From Flavobacteriales bacterium CG_4_9_14_3_um_filter_32_8 (GTDB taxonomy: Bacteria > Bacteroidota > Bacteroidia > Flavobacteriales_E > Vicingaceae): a stretch of 15,816 bases of DNA. The notes beneath the pieces were generated by a model. That model was given only the letters and a program-made list of their open reading frames with translations, had not been told where the DNA came from and did not search any database. The stretch is from the NCBI GenBank assembly GCA_002790175.1, contig PFUQ01000118.1:1-15816 (forward strand), read 5' to 3'. Of the stretch, positions 1 through 7,249 are shown piece by piece. The position numbers and the translations under genes are program-made. Every line of letters starts with the position of its first letter. Position 1 is the first letter of the stretch.

Positions 1-143
1 TATTTTCCTAAAAAATGATGTACGAGATATAAAATTATAACATCTTAATACCATGAAATTAGCATTTAACGCCTAACAATTAACTTTTTTATTAGGTATA
101 ATTAAGAAATAACATCAATTTTGATTCTATAGGAATAATAATC

Positions 144-1208
144 ATGAGAATTTATAATCAAATTGCTAAAAAAAGAAAATGGGGATTAATTCTATTTTTC
201 TTTATTTCTTTTTCATTAAAAGCTCAACAAATTCAATTTCTTAATTGCGATAATAACAATCCTATAACAGATTTATTTGTTTTTTCTGAAAATGGTAAAT
301 ACATAGGTGTTTCTGATTCTAATGGGATTTGTAAAATAGTATATCCCATTTCTATGATAAAAATAATAGGATTAAACATTAATGATACCATTATTTCTAT
401 AAAAAATGTAACTACTATTTGTTTAAATACAATATCATATAACTTACAAGAATTTAGAGTCGGTGAAGAACATATTGAAGTTAAAAATTTGTTTATTAAA
501 ATGCTGGAAGATTCTTGGGATATAATGCTTAAAAAAGATACCACATTTTATTATAATTTTGAATATACTATTACAATTCCAGATTCAAATTGGAATGAAA
601 CAATTAGTGGGGTATTAAAAGTTCATACAATGCTTTCTATAGAAAAAATGTTCCCTTTGTTCCCTATGATTTATTATGCAAAAATAAATTATATGGCGGA
701 TGATAATTTCTTAAAATCTCCTATTTATGAATATTCTACTACAAAGCTATTTCAGTTTATGAACATTCCTAATGACTTAATGTTTCGTAGGCGAGAACAT
801 ATATCAAAAGATGTGAATCGAAACATAAAAAATATTTCTTTAAATCCCGATAGTACTCAGATGACTTTCTCTATGGATAGATCTAATAAACAAATAAAGG
901 TTAAGCAAAAAACATATTTTCAAAATAATTTGATAACTAAAAATGAATTATATAGCATAGAAGAAAATAAAGGTAATGGATTAAATAATTATTATCTTAA
1001 CTCAGCATATACACCTTCAACAAACGGAAAATTATTAAGTGCACTTTATCTAAAAAATATAGTTCAAAAAAAAGGTACTTTTTTCGTTATCAAATTTGAG
1101 GTATTCTTAATGAAAGAAGCATACCATGGAGAATCTTTAAATGCTCCCATTAACATTTTATTGAATTATCAAAAATGGTTAAAAACACAAAACAAACAAT
1201 CTAAATGA
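144..1208 (+). CDS. Exported protein, possible carboxypeptidase-regulatory-like N-terminal domain
   Basis: A 354-residue protein that I do not recognise with a specific function. It has a basic N-terminus, a hydrophobic stretch at about residues 13-26 and a probable signal peptidase I site after Ala27 (K-A-Q-Q), so it is likely periplasmic or outer-membrane associated. Residues of about 28-100 (strands ending in SDSNGICKI) resemble the small beta-sandwich CarboxypepD_reg-like domains common in Bacteroidota surface proteins. The rest is Lys/Asn/Ile-rich with no motif I know. The start is ATG, chosen because it begins directly before the signal peptide. It stands alone on this strand and converges on birA; a hairpin with a T-run at 1264-1297 could end its transcript. 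The domain assignment is tentative; the export call is firmer. Confidence 0.75.
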   Translation: MRIYNQIAKKRKWGLILFFFISFSLKAQQIQFLNCDNNNPITDLFVFSENGKYIGVSDSNGICKIVYPISMIKIIGLNINDTIISIKNVTTICLNTISYNLQEFRVGEEHIEVKNLFIKMLEDSWDIMLKKDTTFYYNFEYTITIPDSNWNETISGVLKVHTMLSIEKMFPLFPMIYYAKINYMADDNFLKSPIYEYSTTKLFQFMNIPNDLMFRRREHISKDVNRNIKNISLNPDSTQMTFSMDRSNKQIKVKQKTYFQNNLITKNELYSIEENKGNGLNNYYLNSAYTPSTNGKLLSALYLKNIVQKKGTFFVIKFEVFLMKEAYHGESLNAPINILLNYQKWLKTQNKQSK

Positions 1209-1238
1209 ATTAAAAAATTGGCTTCGATAGAAGAACAA

Positions 1239-1994
1239 CTAATAACAAAACTCAATCTCTTTTAAATCAAATTCATTAATTGAATTTGATTTTTTTATTT
1301 GAAGTTTTCCTATTGAATTAATCCCAACGATTGATCCTTTAAAAGCACCGTTTTTAGTTTTAAAATTCCTTAATTCATTAATCCAATAAAGGTGTTTTAA
1401 ATAATCTTGGTTAATTACATTAACTTTTTCGGTTTTTAATAGTATATACCTCCTTTCAATAAAAAATAAAAGTTGTTTTAATAATTCATCTAGTTGAAAA
1501 TATTCTTTTCCCATTTCATTGTAAATGGATGTAGCAAAATTGATGTTTGATTTAAAATCAGTTTGATTAACATTTAACCCAATACCAACTACGGAACTAT
1601 AAATACTACCATTCCGAACCGAATTTTCAATTAATATTCCCGCAATTTTTTTGTCAGCAATATACATATCATTAGGCCATTTTATTTTAACATTTTTCAG
1701 CCCTAAATCATTCAAAAAATCAAGCACACCTAATGAAATTGCCTTACTGATTAAAAATTGATTTTGAATGGAACAATTTGGTTTTAATAAAATAGAAAAA
1801 GTTAAGTTTTTATCTTTCTCACTATGCCAAACATTACCTCCAAGACCTTTTCCAGAAGTTTGATTCTTTGTTGTAACAACTAACCCCTCAATTTCATTTT
1901 GTTGGTTTAAAATTAATTGCTGCATATAATTATTGGTAGAATCTACTTCCTCCAATTTAATAATTTTATTTCCGATAACTAACCTCTGATACAT
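1239..1994 (-). CDS. birA: Biotin--[acetyl-CoA-carboxylase] ligase (monofunctional BirA)
   Basis: Biotin protein ligase: it activates biotin as biotinyl-AMP and attaches it to the lysine of biotin carboxyl carrier domains in the cytosol. The sequence shows the family landmarks in order: DSTNN near the N-terminus, the glycine-rich biotinyl-AMP loop (SGKGLGGNVWHSE), KWPNDMYIADKKIAGILIEN with the conserved Lys-Trp-Pro-Asn-Asp, and GIGLNVNQ. There is no N-terminal winged helix, so it is the catalytic-only form without repressor function. I chose ATG at 1994 (251 residues) over an in-frame TTG three codons upstream at 2003, because homologous starts lie close to the IGNKIIKL segment. It is divergent from rsfS, and its 3' end faces the preceding exported-protein gene only 30 bp away. 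Confidence 0.93.
   Translation of the reverse strand: MYQRLVIGNKIIKLEEVDSTNNYMQQLILNQQNEIEGLVVTTKNQTSGKGLGGNVWHSEKDKNLTFSILLKPNCSIQNQFLISKAISLGVLDFLNDLGLKNVKIKWPNDMYIADKKIAGILIENSVRNGSIYSSVVGIGLNVNQTDFKSNINFATSIYNEMGKEYFQLDELLKQLLFFIERRYILLKTEKVNVINQDYLKHLYWINELRNFKTKNGAFKGSIVGINSIGKLQIKKSNSINEFDLKEIEFCY
1264..1297 (+). terminator. Hairpin plus T-run inside the 3' end of birA
   Basis: Perfect 12-bp arms at 1264-1275 (AAATCAAATTCA) and 1281-1292 with a 5-nt loop, running into an 8-T stretch at 1290-1297 on the plus strand. This orientation would terminate the transcript of the gene ending at 1208. The stem is AT-rich and so weak, and it lies wholly inside the birA coding sequence (codons for NSINEFDLKE). 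Confidence 0.5.
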
Positions 1995-2079
1995 TGATGC
2001 CAAAAATATTAATAATAAAATGGAAATAAAAGTTTTGGTTTAATAGATGATTAATATGAATTACTTCCTATATATTTCG

Positions 2080-2087
2080 TTATTTTG
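2080..2087 (+). promoter_or_regulatory. Possible -7 element for the rsfS-ftsH-cdsA-psd operon
   Basis: TTATTTTG, 25 nt upstream of the rsfS start, matches the Bacteroidota -7 consensus TAnnTTTG at 7 of 8 positions counting the free ones. I see no clean TTTG -33 element at the expected distance, so support is weak. It lies in the 117-bp divergent gap between birA and rsfS, where a promoter for each direction must sit. Confidence 0.3.
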
Positions 2088-2111
2088 CAAACTTAAATGA
2101 TAATTTTTTGA

Positions 2112-2483
2112 ATGGGGAAGAAAAAACAACTTAAAGAATCAGAAATATTAATAGCTATTGCTATTAAAGGGTTACAAGATAAAAAAGGAAAAAATATAGT
2201 TGGTATAGATTTAAGAGAATTAGATAATTCAGTTTGTGATTATTTTATTCTTTGTACGGGAACATCAAACACTCATGTCAACGCTTTAGCAGATTCAGTG
2301 AGTGAGGAAGTTAGAAAATCATTAAATGAAAAGCCTTGGCATTTTGAAGGTTTTGGAAATGCTGAGTGGATTATATTGGATTATGTAACCACAGTGGTAC
2401 ATATCTTTCAGGAAGACGCCAGAAATTTCTACAATTTAGATGAACTTTGGGCAGATGCAAAAATTATTAAAATAGAAGAATAA
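2112..2483 (+). CDS. rsfS: Ribosome silencing factor RsfS
   Basis: RsfS (RsfA, DUF143/Iojap family) binds ribosomal protein uL14 on the large subunit and blocks joining of the 30S subunit when growth slows. At 123 residues the length is typical. Conserved blocks are visible: GIDLRELDNSVCDYFILCTGTS at residues of about 31-52, the PWHFEG-AEWIILDY segment (75-91), and the family signature VVHIFQEDARNFYNLDELWADA (95-116). The ATG start is the first in frame and 25 nt downstream of a candidate -7 element. It is the first gene of a plus-strand operon, with ftsH starting 6 nt after its stop. The rsfS-ftsH pairing downstream of a divergent birA is a common arrangement in this phylum, which supports the assignment. 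Confidence 0.95.
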   Translation: MGKKKQLKESEILIAIAIKGLQDKKGKNIVGIDLRELDNSVCDYFILCTGTSNTHVNALADSVSEEVRKSLNEKPWHFEGFGNAEWIILDYVTTVVHIFQEDARNFYNLDELWADAKIIKIEE

Positions 2484-2489
2484 ATATTA

Positions 2490-4559
2490 ATGGAACAACC
2501 AACAAAGAAAAAAAATAAGTTTACCATAGGAGGAAGTGGATCAAAGAAGCCAACAAATTTTTATTGGATATATGCGATAATTGGAGTTATATTGATTGCT
2601 GTTCAATTATTTAACTTCAATGGAAGTTCAACTGTTATTTCCGAAACAGAGTTTGAGCAACTAGTCTTAAATAACTACGTGCAGGAAGTTACTGTTGTTA
2701 AAAATAAAAAAATAGCTCGGGTTACACTAACAAAAAATGCTTTAGAATTAGATGAATTTAAGAAAAAAATCAAACCCTCTGTTTTTTCTAATGCAACCAA
2801 TAAGGGGCCACATTTTACTTTCGAATTTTTATCAGAAGATGGTTTTTATGCATCTCTTCAAAAATATTCAAAAGAAAATAACTTAAAATACAATGTTATT
2901 ACTGAAGAAGATTGGTTTGGTGGCTTATTAGGTTTATTGTTTCCAATTATTATTATTGTAGCTATTTGGATGTTTTTAATGAGAAGAATGTCTGGTGGAG
3001 CAGGTGGTGGAGCAGGTCAAATTTTTAATATCGGAAAATCAAAAGCTCAATTATTTGATAAAGAAAGTGGAACTCACACTACTTTTGAAGATGTGGCTGG
3101 TTTGGAAGGTGCAAAAGAAGAAGTTCAAGAAATTGTTGATTTTTTAAAAAAACCACAGAAATATACCGATTTAGGTGCCAAAATACCTCGTGGAGCATTA
3201 TTAGTAGGTCCTCCAGGAACTGGGAAAACTTTATTGGCTCGTGCTGTTGCTGGTGAAGCAAAAGTTCCTTTTTATTCTTTATCAGGTTCAGATTTTGTTG
3301 AAATGTTTGTTGGAGTGGGTGCATCTAGAGTAAGAGATTTATTTAAACAAGCAAAAGATAAAGCACCTTCTATAATTTTTATAGATGAAATAGATGCAAT
3401 TGGAAGATCTAGAGGAAAAGGAGCAATGCAAGGAGGGAACGATGAACGAGAAAACACCTTAAATCAACTTCTTACAGAAATGGATGGATTTGGAACAAAT
3501 ACTGGAGTTATTGTCTTAGCTGCAACCAACAGAGCCGATGTGTTAGATAGAGCTTTAATTAGACCTGGAAGATTTGATAGACAAATTCATGTTGACTTAC
3601 CTGAGCTTCACGAACGTGAGCAAATCTTTGTCGTGCATTTAAAACCAATTAAAATTACCAAAGATGTAGATTTTAAATTTTTAGCGAAACAAACTCCAGG
3701 CTTTTCTGGTGCTGATATCGCTAATATTTGTAACGAGGCTGCTTTAATTGCTGCAAGAAAAGACAAGAAGAAAGTTGATAAACAAGACTTTTTAGATGCT
3801 GTGGATAGAGTAATTGGAGGATTAGAAAAGAAAAATAAAATAATAACAGACCATGAAAGAAAATCAATTGCTTACCATGAAGCTGGGCATGCCTCTGTTA
3901 GCTGGTTGGTAAAATATGCCTCCCCATTGGTAAAAGTTACCATTATTCCAAGAGGAAGATCGTTGGGTGCTGCATGGTATTTGCCTGAAGAAAGACAAAT
4001 AACAACAACTGAACAACTGCTAGATGAAATGTGTGCTACACTTGGAGGTAGAGCTGCTGAAGAACTCATGTTTGGTAAAATTTCTACAGGTGCGTTGAGT
4101 GATTTAGAAAAAGTAACGAAGCAAGCTTACGCAATGGTTAGTATTTACGGTTTAAGCGATAAAGTTGGTCATATCAGCTTCTACGATTCTAGTGGGCAGA
4201 GTGATTATTCTTTTTCTAAACCATACAGCGAAAAAACGGCAGAACTTATTGATGAAGAAGTAAAGAAAATGATTGATTCTTCTTACCAAAGAACACTTAA
4301 AGTTTTATCTGAAAATAAAGACAAATTAATTTTATTAGCCGAACAACTACTCGAAAAAGAGGTTATTTTTAGAGATGATTTAGAAGCTATTTTTGGTAAA
4401 AGTAAGTTTGAAGAGGAATTAAAAGCTGAGAAAATTACTTCTAAAAAAATCGCAACAGTTATAGATGAAACTATTGATAATGTTGAATCAACTGATGAAA
4501 CCAAAAACATAAAAGAGGATAATAATGAAGTTAACATAAAACCTGAAGAAAAAAGTTAA
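2490..4559 (+). CDS. ftsH: ATP-dependent zinc metalloprotease FtsH
   Basis: Membrane-anchored AAA+ protease that degrades damaged membrane proteins and short-lived cytosolic proteins; it works as a hexamer. The 689 residues show a short Gly/Lys-rich cytosolic tail, a first membrane span (about 25-43), a periplasmic domain, a second span (about 142-165) followed by a Gly-rich linker, and then the AAA module. Walker A is GPPGTGKT at 240-247, Walker B is IDEID at 298-302, and the second region of homology (NRADVLDRALIRPGRFDR) carries the arginine fingers. The protease zinc site is HEAGH at 463-467, with Asp538 (in GALSDLEK) in the position expected for the third ligand. The C-terminal tail of about 50 residues is acidic and Lys-rich. 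All key residues are intact. Its stop lies one base before the cdsA start, suggesting translational coupling. Confidence 0.98.
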   Translation: MEQPTKKKNKFTIGGSGSKKPTNFYWIYAIIGVILIAVQLFNFNGSSTVISETEFEQLVLNNYVQEVTVVKNKKIARVTLTKNALELDEFKKKIKPSVFSNATNKGPHFTFEFLSEDGFYASLQKYSKENNLKYNVITEEDWFGGLLGLLFPIIIIVAIWMFLMRRMSGGAGGGAGQIFNIGKSKAQLFDKESGTHTTFEDVAGLEGAKEEVQEIVDFLKKPQKYTDLGAKIPRGALLVGPPGTGKTLLARAVAGEAKVPFYSLSGSDFVEMFVGVGASRVRDLFKQAKDKAPSIIFIDEIDAIGRSRGKGAMQGGNDERENTLNQLLTEMDGFGTNTGVIVLAATNRADVLDRALIRPGRFDRQIHVDLPELHEREQIFVVHLKPIKITKDVDFKFLAKQTPGFSGADIANICNEAALIAARKDKKKVDKQDFLDAVDRVIGGLEKKNKIITDHERKSIAYHEAGHASVSWLVKYASPLVKVTIIPRGRSLGAAWYLPEERQITTTEQLLDEMCATLGGRAAEELMFGKISTGALSDLEKVTKQAYAMVSIYGLSDKVGHISFYDSSGQSDYSFSKPYSEKTAELIDEEVKKMIDSSYQRTLKVLSENKDKLILLAEQLLEKEVIFRDDLEAIFGKSKFEEELKAEKITSKKIATVIDETIDNVESTDETKNIKEDNNEVNIKPEEKS

Positions 4560-4568
4560 CATGTTAAC
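4555..4568. repeat. 14-bp perfect palindrome over the ftsH stop and cdsA start
   Basis: GTTAACATGTTAAC reads identically on both strands. It contains the ftsH stop codon (TAA, 4557-4559), the single intervening base and the cdsA ATG (4561-4563). It may be coincidental in AT-rich DNA, but it places the junction at the centre of a symmetric site. Confidence 0.6.
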
Positions 4569-5376
4569 AAGAACAATAACAGGAACTTTATTTATTTTAA
4601 TAATAGTTGCAGGCATCTATTTTAATTCTACGTTAACCTTGCTATTATTTACACTCATTGTGCTACTTGCAATTGATGAATTTTATGGATTAGTTAAAAA
4701 ATCAAAAAATTTAAAACCACTTCGGTTTTTGGGAACAGTAACGGGAGCATGTTTAATGCTGATTTTAGGGCTACTTATTCAACAAAATATTGAATCTAAA
4801 TTAGTAATGATTCCTGTTGTATTGATGTTTCTTGTTTTTATTGTTGAACTATTCAGGAAAAATGAAACTCCTTTTGTCAATATCGCATACACACTATTAG
4901 GCATATTTTATAGTGTTATCCCTTTTACCATGCTCTTTCACCTCGGTTTTTATAATAATGCTGAGTTCACCAATGACTATAGCTATCAACTTATCTTGGG
5001 CTTTTTTATCCTTCTATGGACCAACGATACTGGTGCATATTTATCGGGTAGATATTTTGGAAAACATAAATTATTTGAACGTATCTCACCAAAAAAAACT
5101 TGGGAAGGGAGTATAGGCGGCGGAATTTTAACCATTAGTATTGCTTCTGTTTTATCTATTTATTTTACTCACCTAACCTTAATCAATTGGATAATTATTA
5201 GCATATTAATTGCTGTTTTCGCTAGCTTGGGAGATTTAGTGGAATCGATGTTGAAAAGAAGTTTAGGGGTAAAAGATTCAGGAAAAATACTTCCTGGACA
5301 TGGAGGTATCTTAGATCGTTTTGATGGATTATTATTGTCAGTTCCTTTTGTTTACAGTTATTTACAGTTAATTTAA
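4561..5376 (+). CDS. cdsA: Phosphatidate cytidylyltransferase CdsA
   Basis: CDP-diacylglycerol synthase: it makes CDP-diacylglycerol from CTP and phosphatidic acid in the inner membrane, the entry point to all phospholipids. The 271-residue protein is very hydrophobic, with several membrane spans starting at residue 4. It ends with the family signature at about 229-255 (SMLKR, then KD, then LPGHGGILDRFD), including the acidic and basic residues that bind the metal and the CTP. A second familiar block is TNDTGAYLSGRYFGKHKL with SPKKTWEGSIGG (about 154-187). The ATG is one base after the ftsH stop. It lies directly upstream of psd, so two steps towards phosphatidylethanolamine sit together. In several relatives another gene lies between ftsH and cdsA; here nothing does. 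Confidence 0.97.
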   Translation: MLTRTITGTLFILIIVAGIYFNSTLTLLLFTLIVLLAIDEFYGLVKKSKNLKPLRFLGTVTGACLMLILGLLIQQNIESKLVMIPVVLMFLVFIVELFRKNETPFVNIAYTLLGIFYSVIPFTMLFHLGFYNNAEFTNDYSYQLILGFFILLWTNDTGAYLSGRYFGKHKLFERISPKKTWEGSIGGGILTISIASVLSIYFTHLTLINWIIISILIAVFASLGDLVESMLKRSLGVKDSGKILPGHGGILDRFDGLLLSVPFVYSYLQLI

Positions 5377-5391
5377 TAATATTAAAATTTT

Positions 5392-6057
5392 ATGAAATTT
5401 CATAAAGAAGGAATTCCCTCATTAATTATTACCATTATTATTATTGCAATATTAAATGTATTAATTCATTATTTTTTTAGTGCTTATGATATTGTTATTT
5501 TTCTTGGATTTGCCATTTCTGGATTTTTGTTAATTACAATTCTACAATTCTTTAGAAGCCCTTCAAGAGATTTTAAATGTACTGAGAATACCATCATTTC
5601 GCCTGCAGATGGAAAAGTTGTAGTTATTGAAGAAGTGGAAGAAACAGAATTTTTTAAAGATAAACGTTTACAAGTATCTGTTTTTATGTCGCCAGTAAAT
5701 GTGCATATTAACCGATATCCAATTACTGGGATATTAAAATACTACAAATACCATCCTGGTTTATACTTAGTGGCTTGGCATCCAAAATCTTCTACCGAAA
5801 ACGAACGAACAACTGTTGTTGTTGAAGATGAAAAAGGGAGAAGTATTCTTTACCGACAAATTGCTGGTGCAATGGCTCGAAGAATTGTATTTTTTGGCAA
5901 AGTTGGAGATACTGTTAAGCAAACAGATGAGTGTGGTTTTATTAAATTTGGGTCGAGAGTTGATTTATTATTACCCTTAGATGTTCAATTAACTGTTAAA
6001 TTGAATGATAAAGTGAAAGGTGGAATTTCGACCATCGGAAAGTTTAACACTATTTAA
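5392..6057 (+). CDS. psd: Phosphatidylserine decarboxylase proenzyme (short form)
   Basis: Pyruvoyl-dependent enzyme that decarboxylates phosphatidylserine to phosphatidylethanolamine at the inner membrane. The 221 residues fit the compact archaeal/Bacteroidota-type proenzyme. Two hydrophobic segments (about 10-30 and 32-52) anchor it. SPADGKV at 70-76 and PVNVHINRYP at 101-110 carry the conserved Asp73 and His105. The self-cleavage site is the Gly187-Ser188 bond in FGSRVD: cutting there releases a large beta chain and a short alpha chain whose Ser188 becomes the pyruvoyl group. It follows cdsA by 15 bp in the same operon. Phosphatidylserine synthase (pssA), needed between the two steps, is not in the window. 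No clear terminator follows. Confidence 0.95.
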   Translation: MKFHKEGIPSLIITIIIIAILNVLIHYFFSAYDIVIFLGFAISGFLLITILQFFRSPSRDFKCTENTIISPADGKVVVIEEVEETEFFKDKRLQVSVFMSPVNVHINRYPITGILKYYKYHPGLYLVAWHPKSSTENERTTVVVEDEKGRSILYRQIAGAMARRIVFFGKVGDTVKQTDECGFIKFGSRVDLLLPLDVQLTVKLNDKVKGGISTIGKFNTI

Positions 6058-6085
6058 CATCTTCTTAACATACTATTTTACTAAC

Positions 6086-6093
6086 TATCTTTA
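6086..6093 (+). promoter_or_regulatory. Possible -7 element for the Cys/Lys-rich protein
   Basis: TATCTTTA lies 34 nt upstream of the ATG at 6128 and resembles TAnnTTTG at 7 of 8 positions. No TTTG is present at the expected upstream distance. The 70-bp gap after psd and the different character of the downstream gene make a separate promoter plausible; the evidence is weak. Confidence 0.25.
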
Positions 6094-6127
6094 ATTTAGT
6101 AATCGAATAAATAAAAAAATTAATACT

Positions 6128-6436
6128 ATGAAAAACTTATTATTAGCATTCGCATTTATTGGTTTCATTTCTACATCAAGTTTTGCAACCAAAACTATCT
6201 TATCATCTACCACTACTACCAATGTTTGTGGCGACGATAAAAAGTGTGACAAAAAAGATTGTAAACACGATACAAAAGAATGTAAAGATTACAAAAAAGC
6301 TTCCTCAAAAGACACAAAAAAAACATCTTGTGAAATGAAAGGTAATGCGAAAAAAGCTTGCTGTTCAGCAGATAAAGCTAAAACTTGTGATAAATCTAAA
6401 GCAGCAACAAAAGAAGAAAGCAAAGAAGAAAAATAA
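6128..6436 (+). CDS. Small exported Cys/Lys-rich protein, possibly metal-binding
   Basis: A 102-residue protein with a clean signal peptide (hydrophobic residues 3-15, likely cleavage after Ala20 in SSFA-TK). The mature part is extremely Lys-rich and has eight cysteines at 34, 40, 45, 52, 68, 78, 79 and 87, in a low-complexity Lys/Asp/Ser/Thr background ending in a Lys/Glu tail. There is no known domain. Clustered cysteines next to acidic residues recall metallothionein-like or metal-buffering periplasmic proteins, but this is inference from composition only. The ATG start is clear because of the signal peptide. It is followed within 20 bp by a strong bidirectional terminator, so it is either the last gene of the psd operon or its own unit. 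Confidence 0.8.
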   Translation: MKNLLLAFAFIGFISTSSFATKTILSSTTTTNVCGDDKKCDKKDCKHDTKECKDYKKASSKDTKKTSCEMKGNAKKACCSADKAKTCDKSKAATKEESKEEK

Positions 6437-6453
6437 TTTTTTTCTTTAATTTA

Positions 6454-6488
6454 AAAAAAGAGGCTTTGTATTGCAAAGCCTCTTTTTT
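6454..6488. terminator. Strong bidirectional rho-independent terminator
   Basis: Fifteen-bp perfect arms: A6-GAGGCTTTG at 6454-6468 and CAAAGCCTC-T6 at 6474-6488, with a 5-nt loop TATTG. The A-run/stem/T-run layout works on both strands. It lies exactly between two convergent genes (stops at 6436 on plus and 6490 on minus), ending one base from the second stop. Confidence 0.95.
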
Positions 6489-6489
6489 G

Positions 6490-7185
6490 TTATAAAAATT
6501 TTACTAATTCACTCAAACAGTTAATTTCATACTGCACTTTTTTATCATGTACTGTTTTATAAAAATTAAAATAAACATGATCCATTTTTACACGTTGTGC
6601 TCCATAAATATCTGCATACAAATCATCACCAATCATTATAGAATTTTTGATACTTGCTCCTGATTGCTTCATTGCTCTTTTAAAAATTAAAGGATGTGGT
6701 TTTTTTACTCCAACTCTTTCTGATAATATAATGGTAGAAAAATAATGAATGATTCCAGAGTTTGTAAGTTTGATGTGCTGAACCTCTTCAAAACCATTGG
6801 AGATAATATGCAATTGATATTTCTTCGAAAGATATTCCAGTGTTTCAATAGCATGTGGAAAAAGTAATGTTTGTTTTGGCGACCAATCAATGTAGTAATC
6901 TCCAATTTGAGTAGAAAGCTCCTGATTGTCTATTTTAAAAAACTGTAAGGTGTCTTCAAATCTTTTCCAACGCAATTTTTCTTTGCCTATTTTGTCTTTT
7001 TCATAAGCATCCCAAAGCTGATTATTTATTTCATGATATTTTTCTAAAAAAGAATCGAAAGAATCAATGGATTGATTTAATTTAAAAATTGTAAAAATTT
7101 CTTTTAACACTTTTTTCGAGTTCTCATCAAAATGCCAAAGTGTTCGGTCTAAATCAAAAAATATATGTTCGTATTTTTTTAACAT
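6490..7185 (-). CDS. HAD-superfamily hydrolase, YjjG-type nucleotidase
   Basis: A 231-residue haloacid dehalogenase-family phosphatase, closest by eye to YjjG (TIGR02254), which removes phosphate from pyrimidine nucleoside monophosphates, including non-canonical ones. Motif I is FFDLDRTLW with nucleophile Asp11 and Asp13; motif II is ISNG (Ser129); motif III is a Lys in GVKKPHP (161-162); motif IV is GDDLYADI with Asp187 and Asp188. A helical cap domain fills residues of about 20-100. All catalytic residues are present, so it should be active; the substrate is inferred from the family. Its ATG sits only 6 nt after the U-tract of a terminator belonging to the upstream gene, leaving no room for an independent promoter after that hairpin. 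Confidence 0.88.
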   Translation of the reverse strand: MLKKYEHIFFDLDRTLWHFDENSKKVLKEIFTIFKLNQSIDSFDSFLEKYHEINNQLWDAYEKDKIGKEKLRWKRFEDTLQFFKIDNQELSTQIGDYYIDWSPKQTLLFPHAIETLEYLSKKYQLHIISNGFEEVQHIKLTNSGIIHYFSTIILSERVGVKKPHPLIFKRAMKQSGASIKNSIMIGDDLYADIYGAQRVKMDHVYFNFYKTVHDKKVQYEINCLSELVKFL

Positions 7186-7194
7186 TTTCGTAAA

Positions 7195-7230
7195 AAAAAA
7201 CTCCTCCGATAAATTTCGGAAGAGTTTTTT
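7195..7230 (-). terminator. Terminator of the T9SS propeller gene
   Basis: On the minus strand, A6-CTCTTCCGA pairs with TCGGAGGAG-T6 across a 6-nt loop, with one U-G wobble at 7204/7221 and a U-tract of nine (7192-7200). On the plus strand the same position is a C-A mismatch, so it is built for the minus strand. It lies 20 bp after the stop at 7250. Confidence 0.9.
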
Positions 7231-7249
7231 GAATGTATAATGAAGTGAA

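Noticed and set aside
1..143. A gene end or regulatory feature upstream of the first gene
   Set aside because: The stretch is AT-rich with stops in the frames examined, and I found no convincing -33/-7 pair or hairpin; I report nothing in it.
4913..5116. A 67-codon plus-strand frame inside cdsA
   Set aside because: It is in a different frame of a gene with an intact CdsA signature, with no independent start signal or homology.
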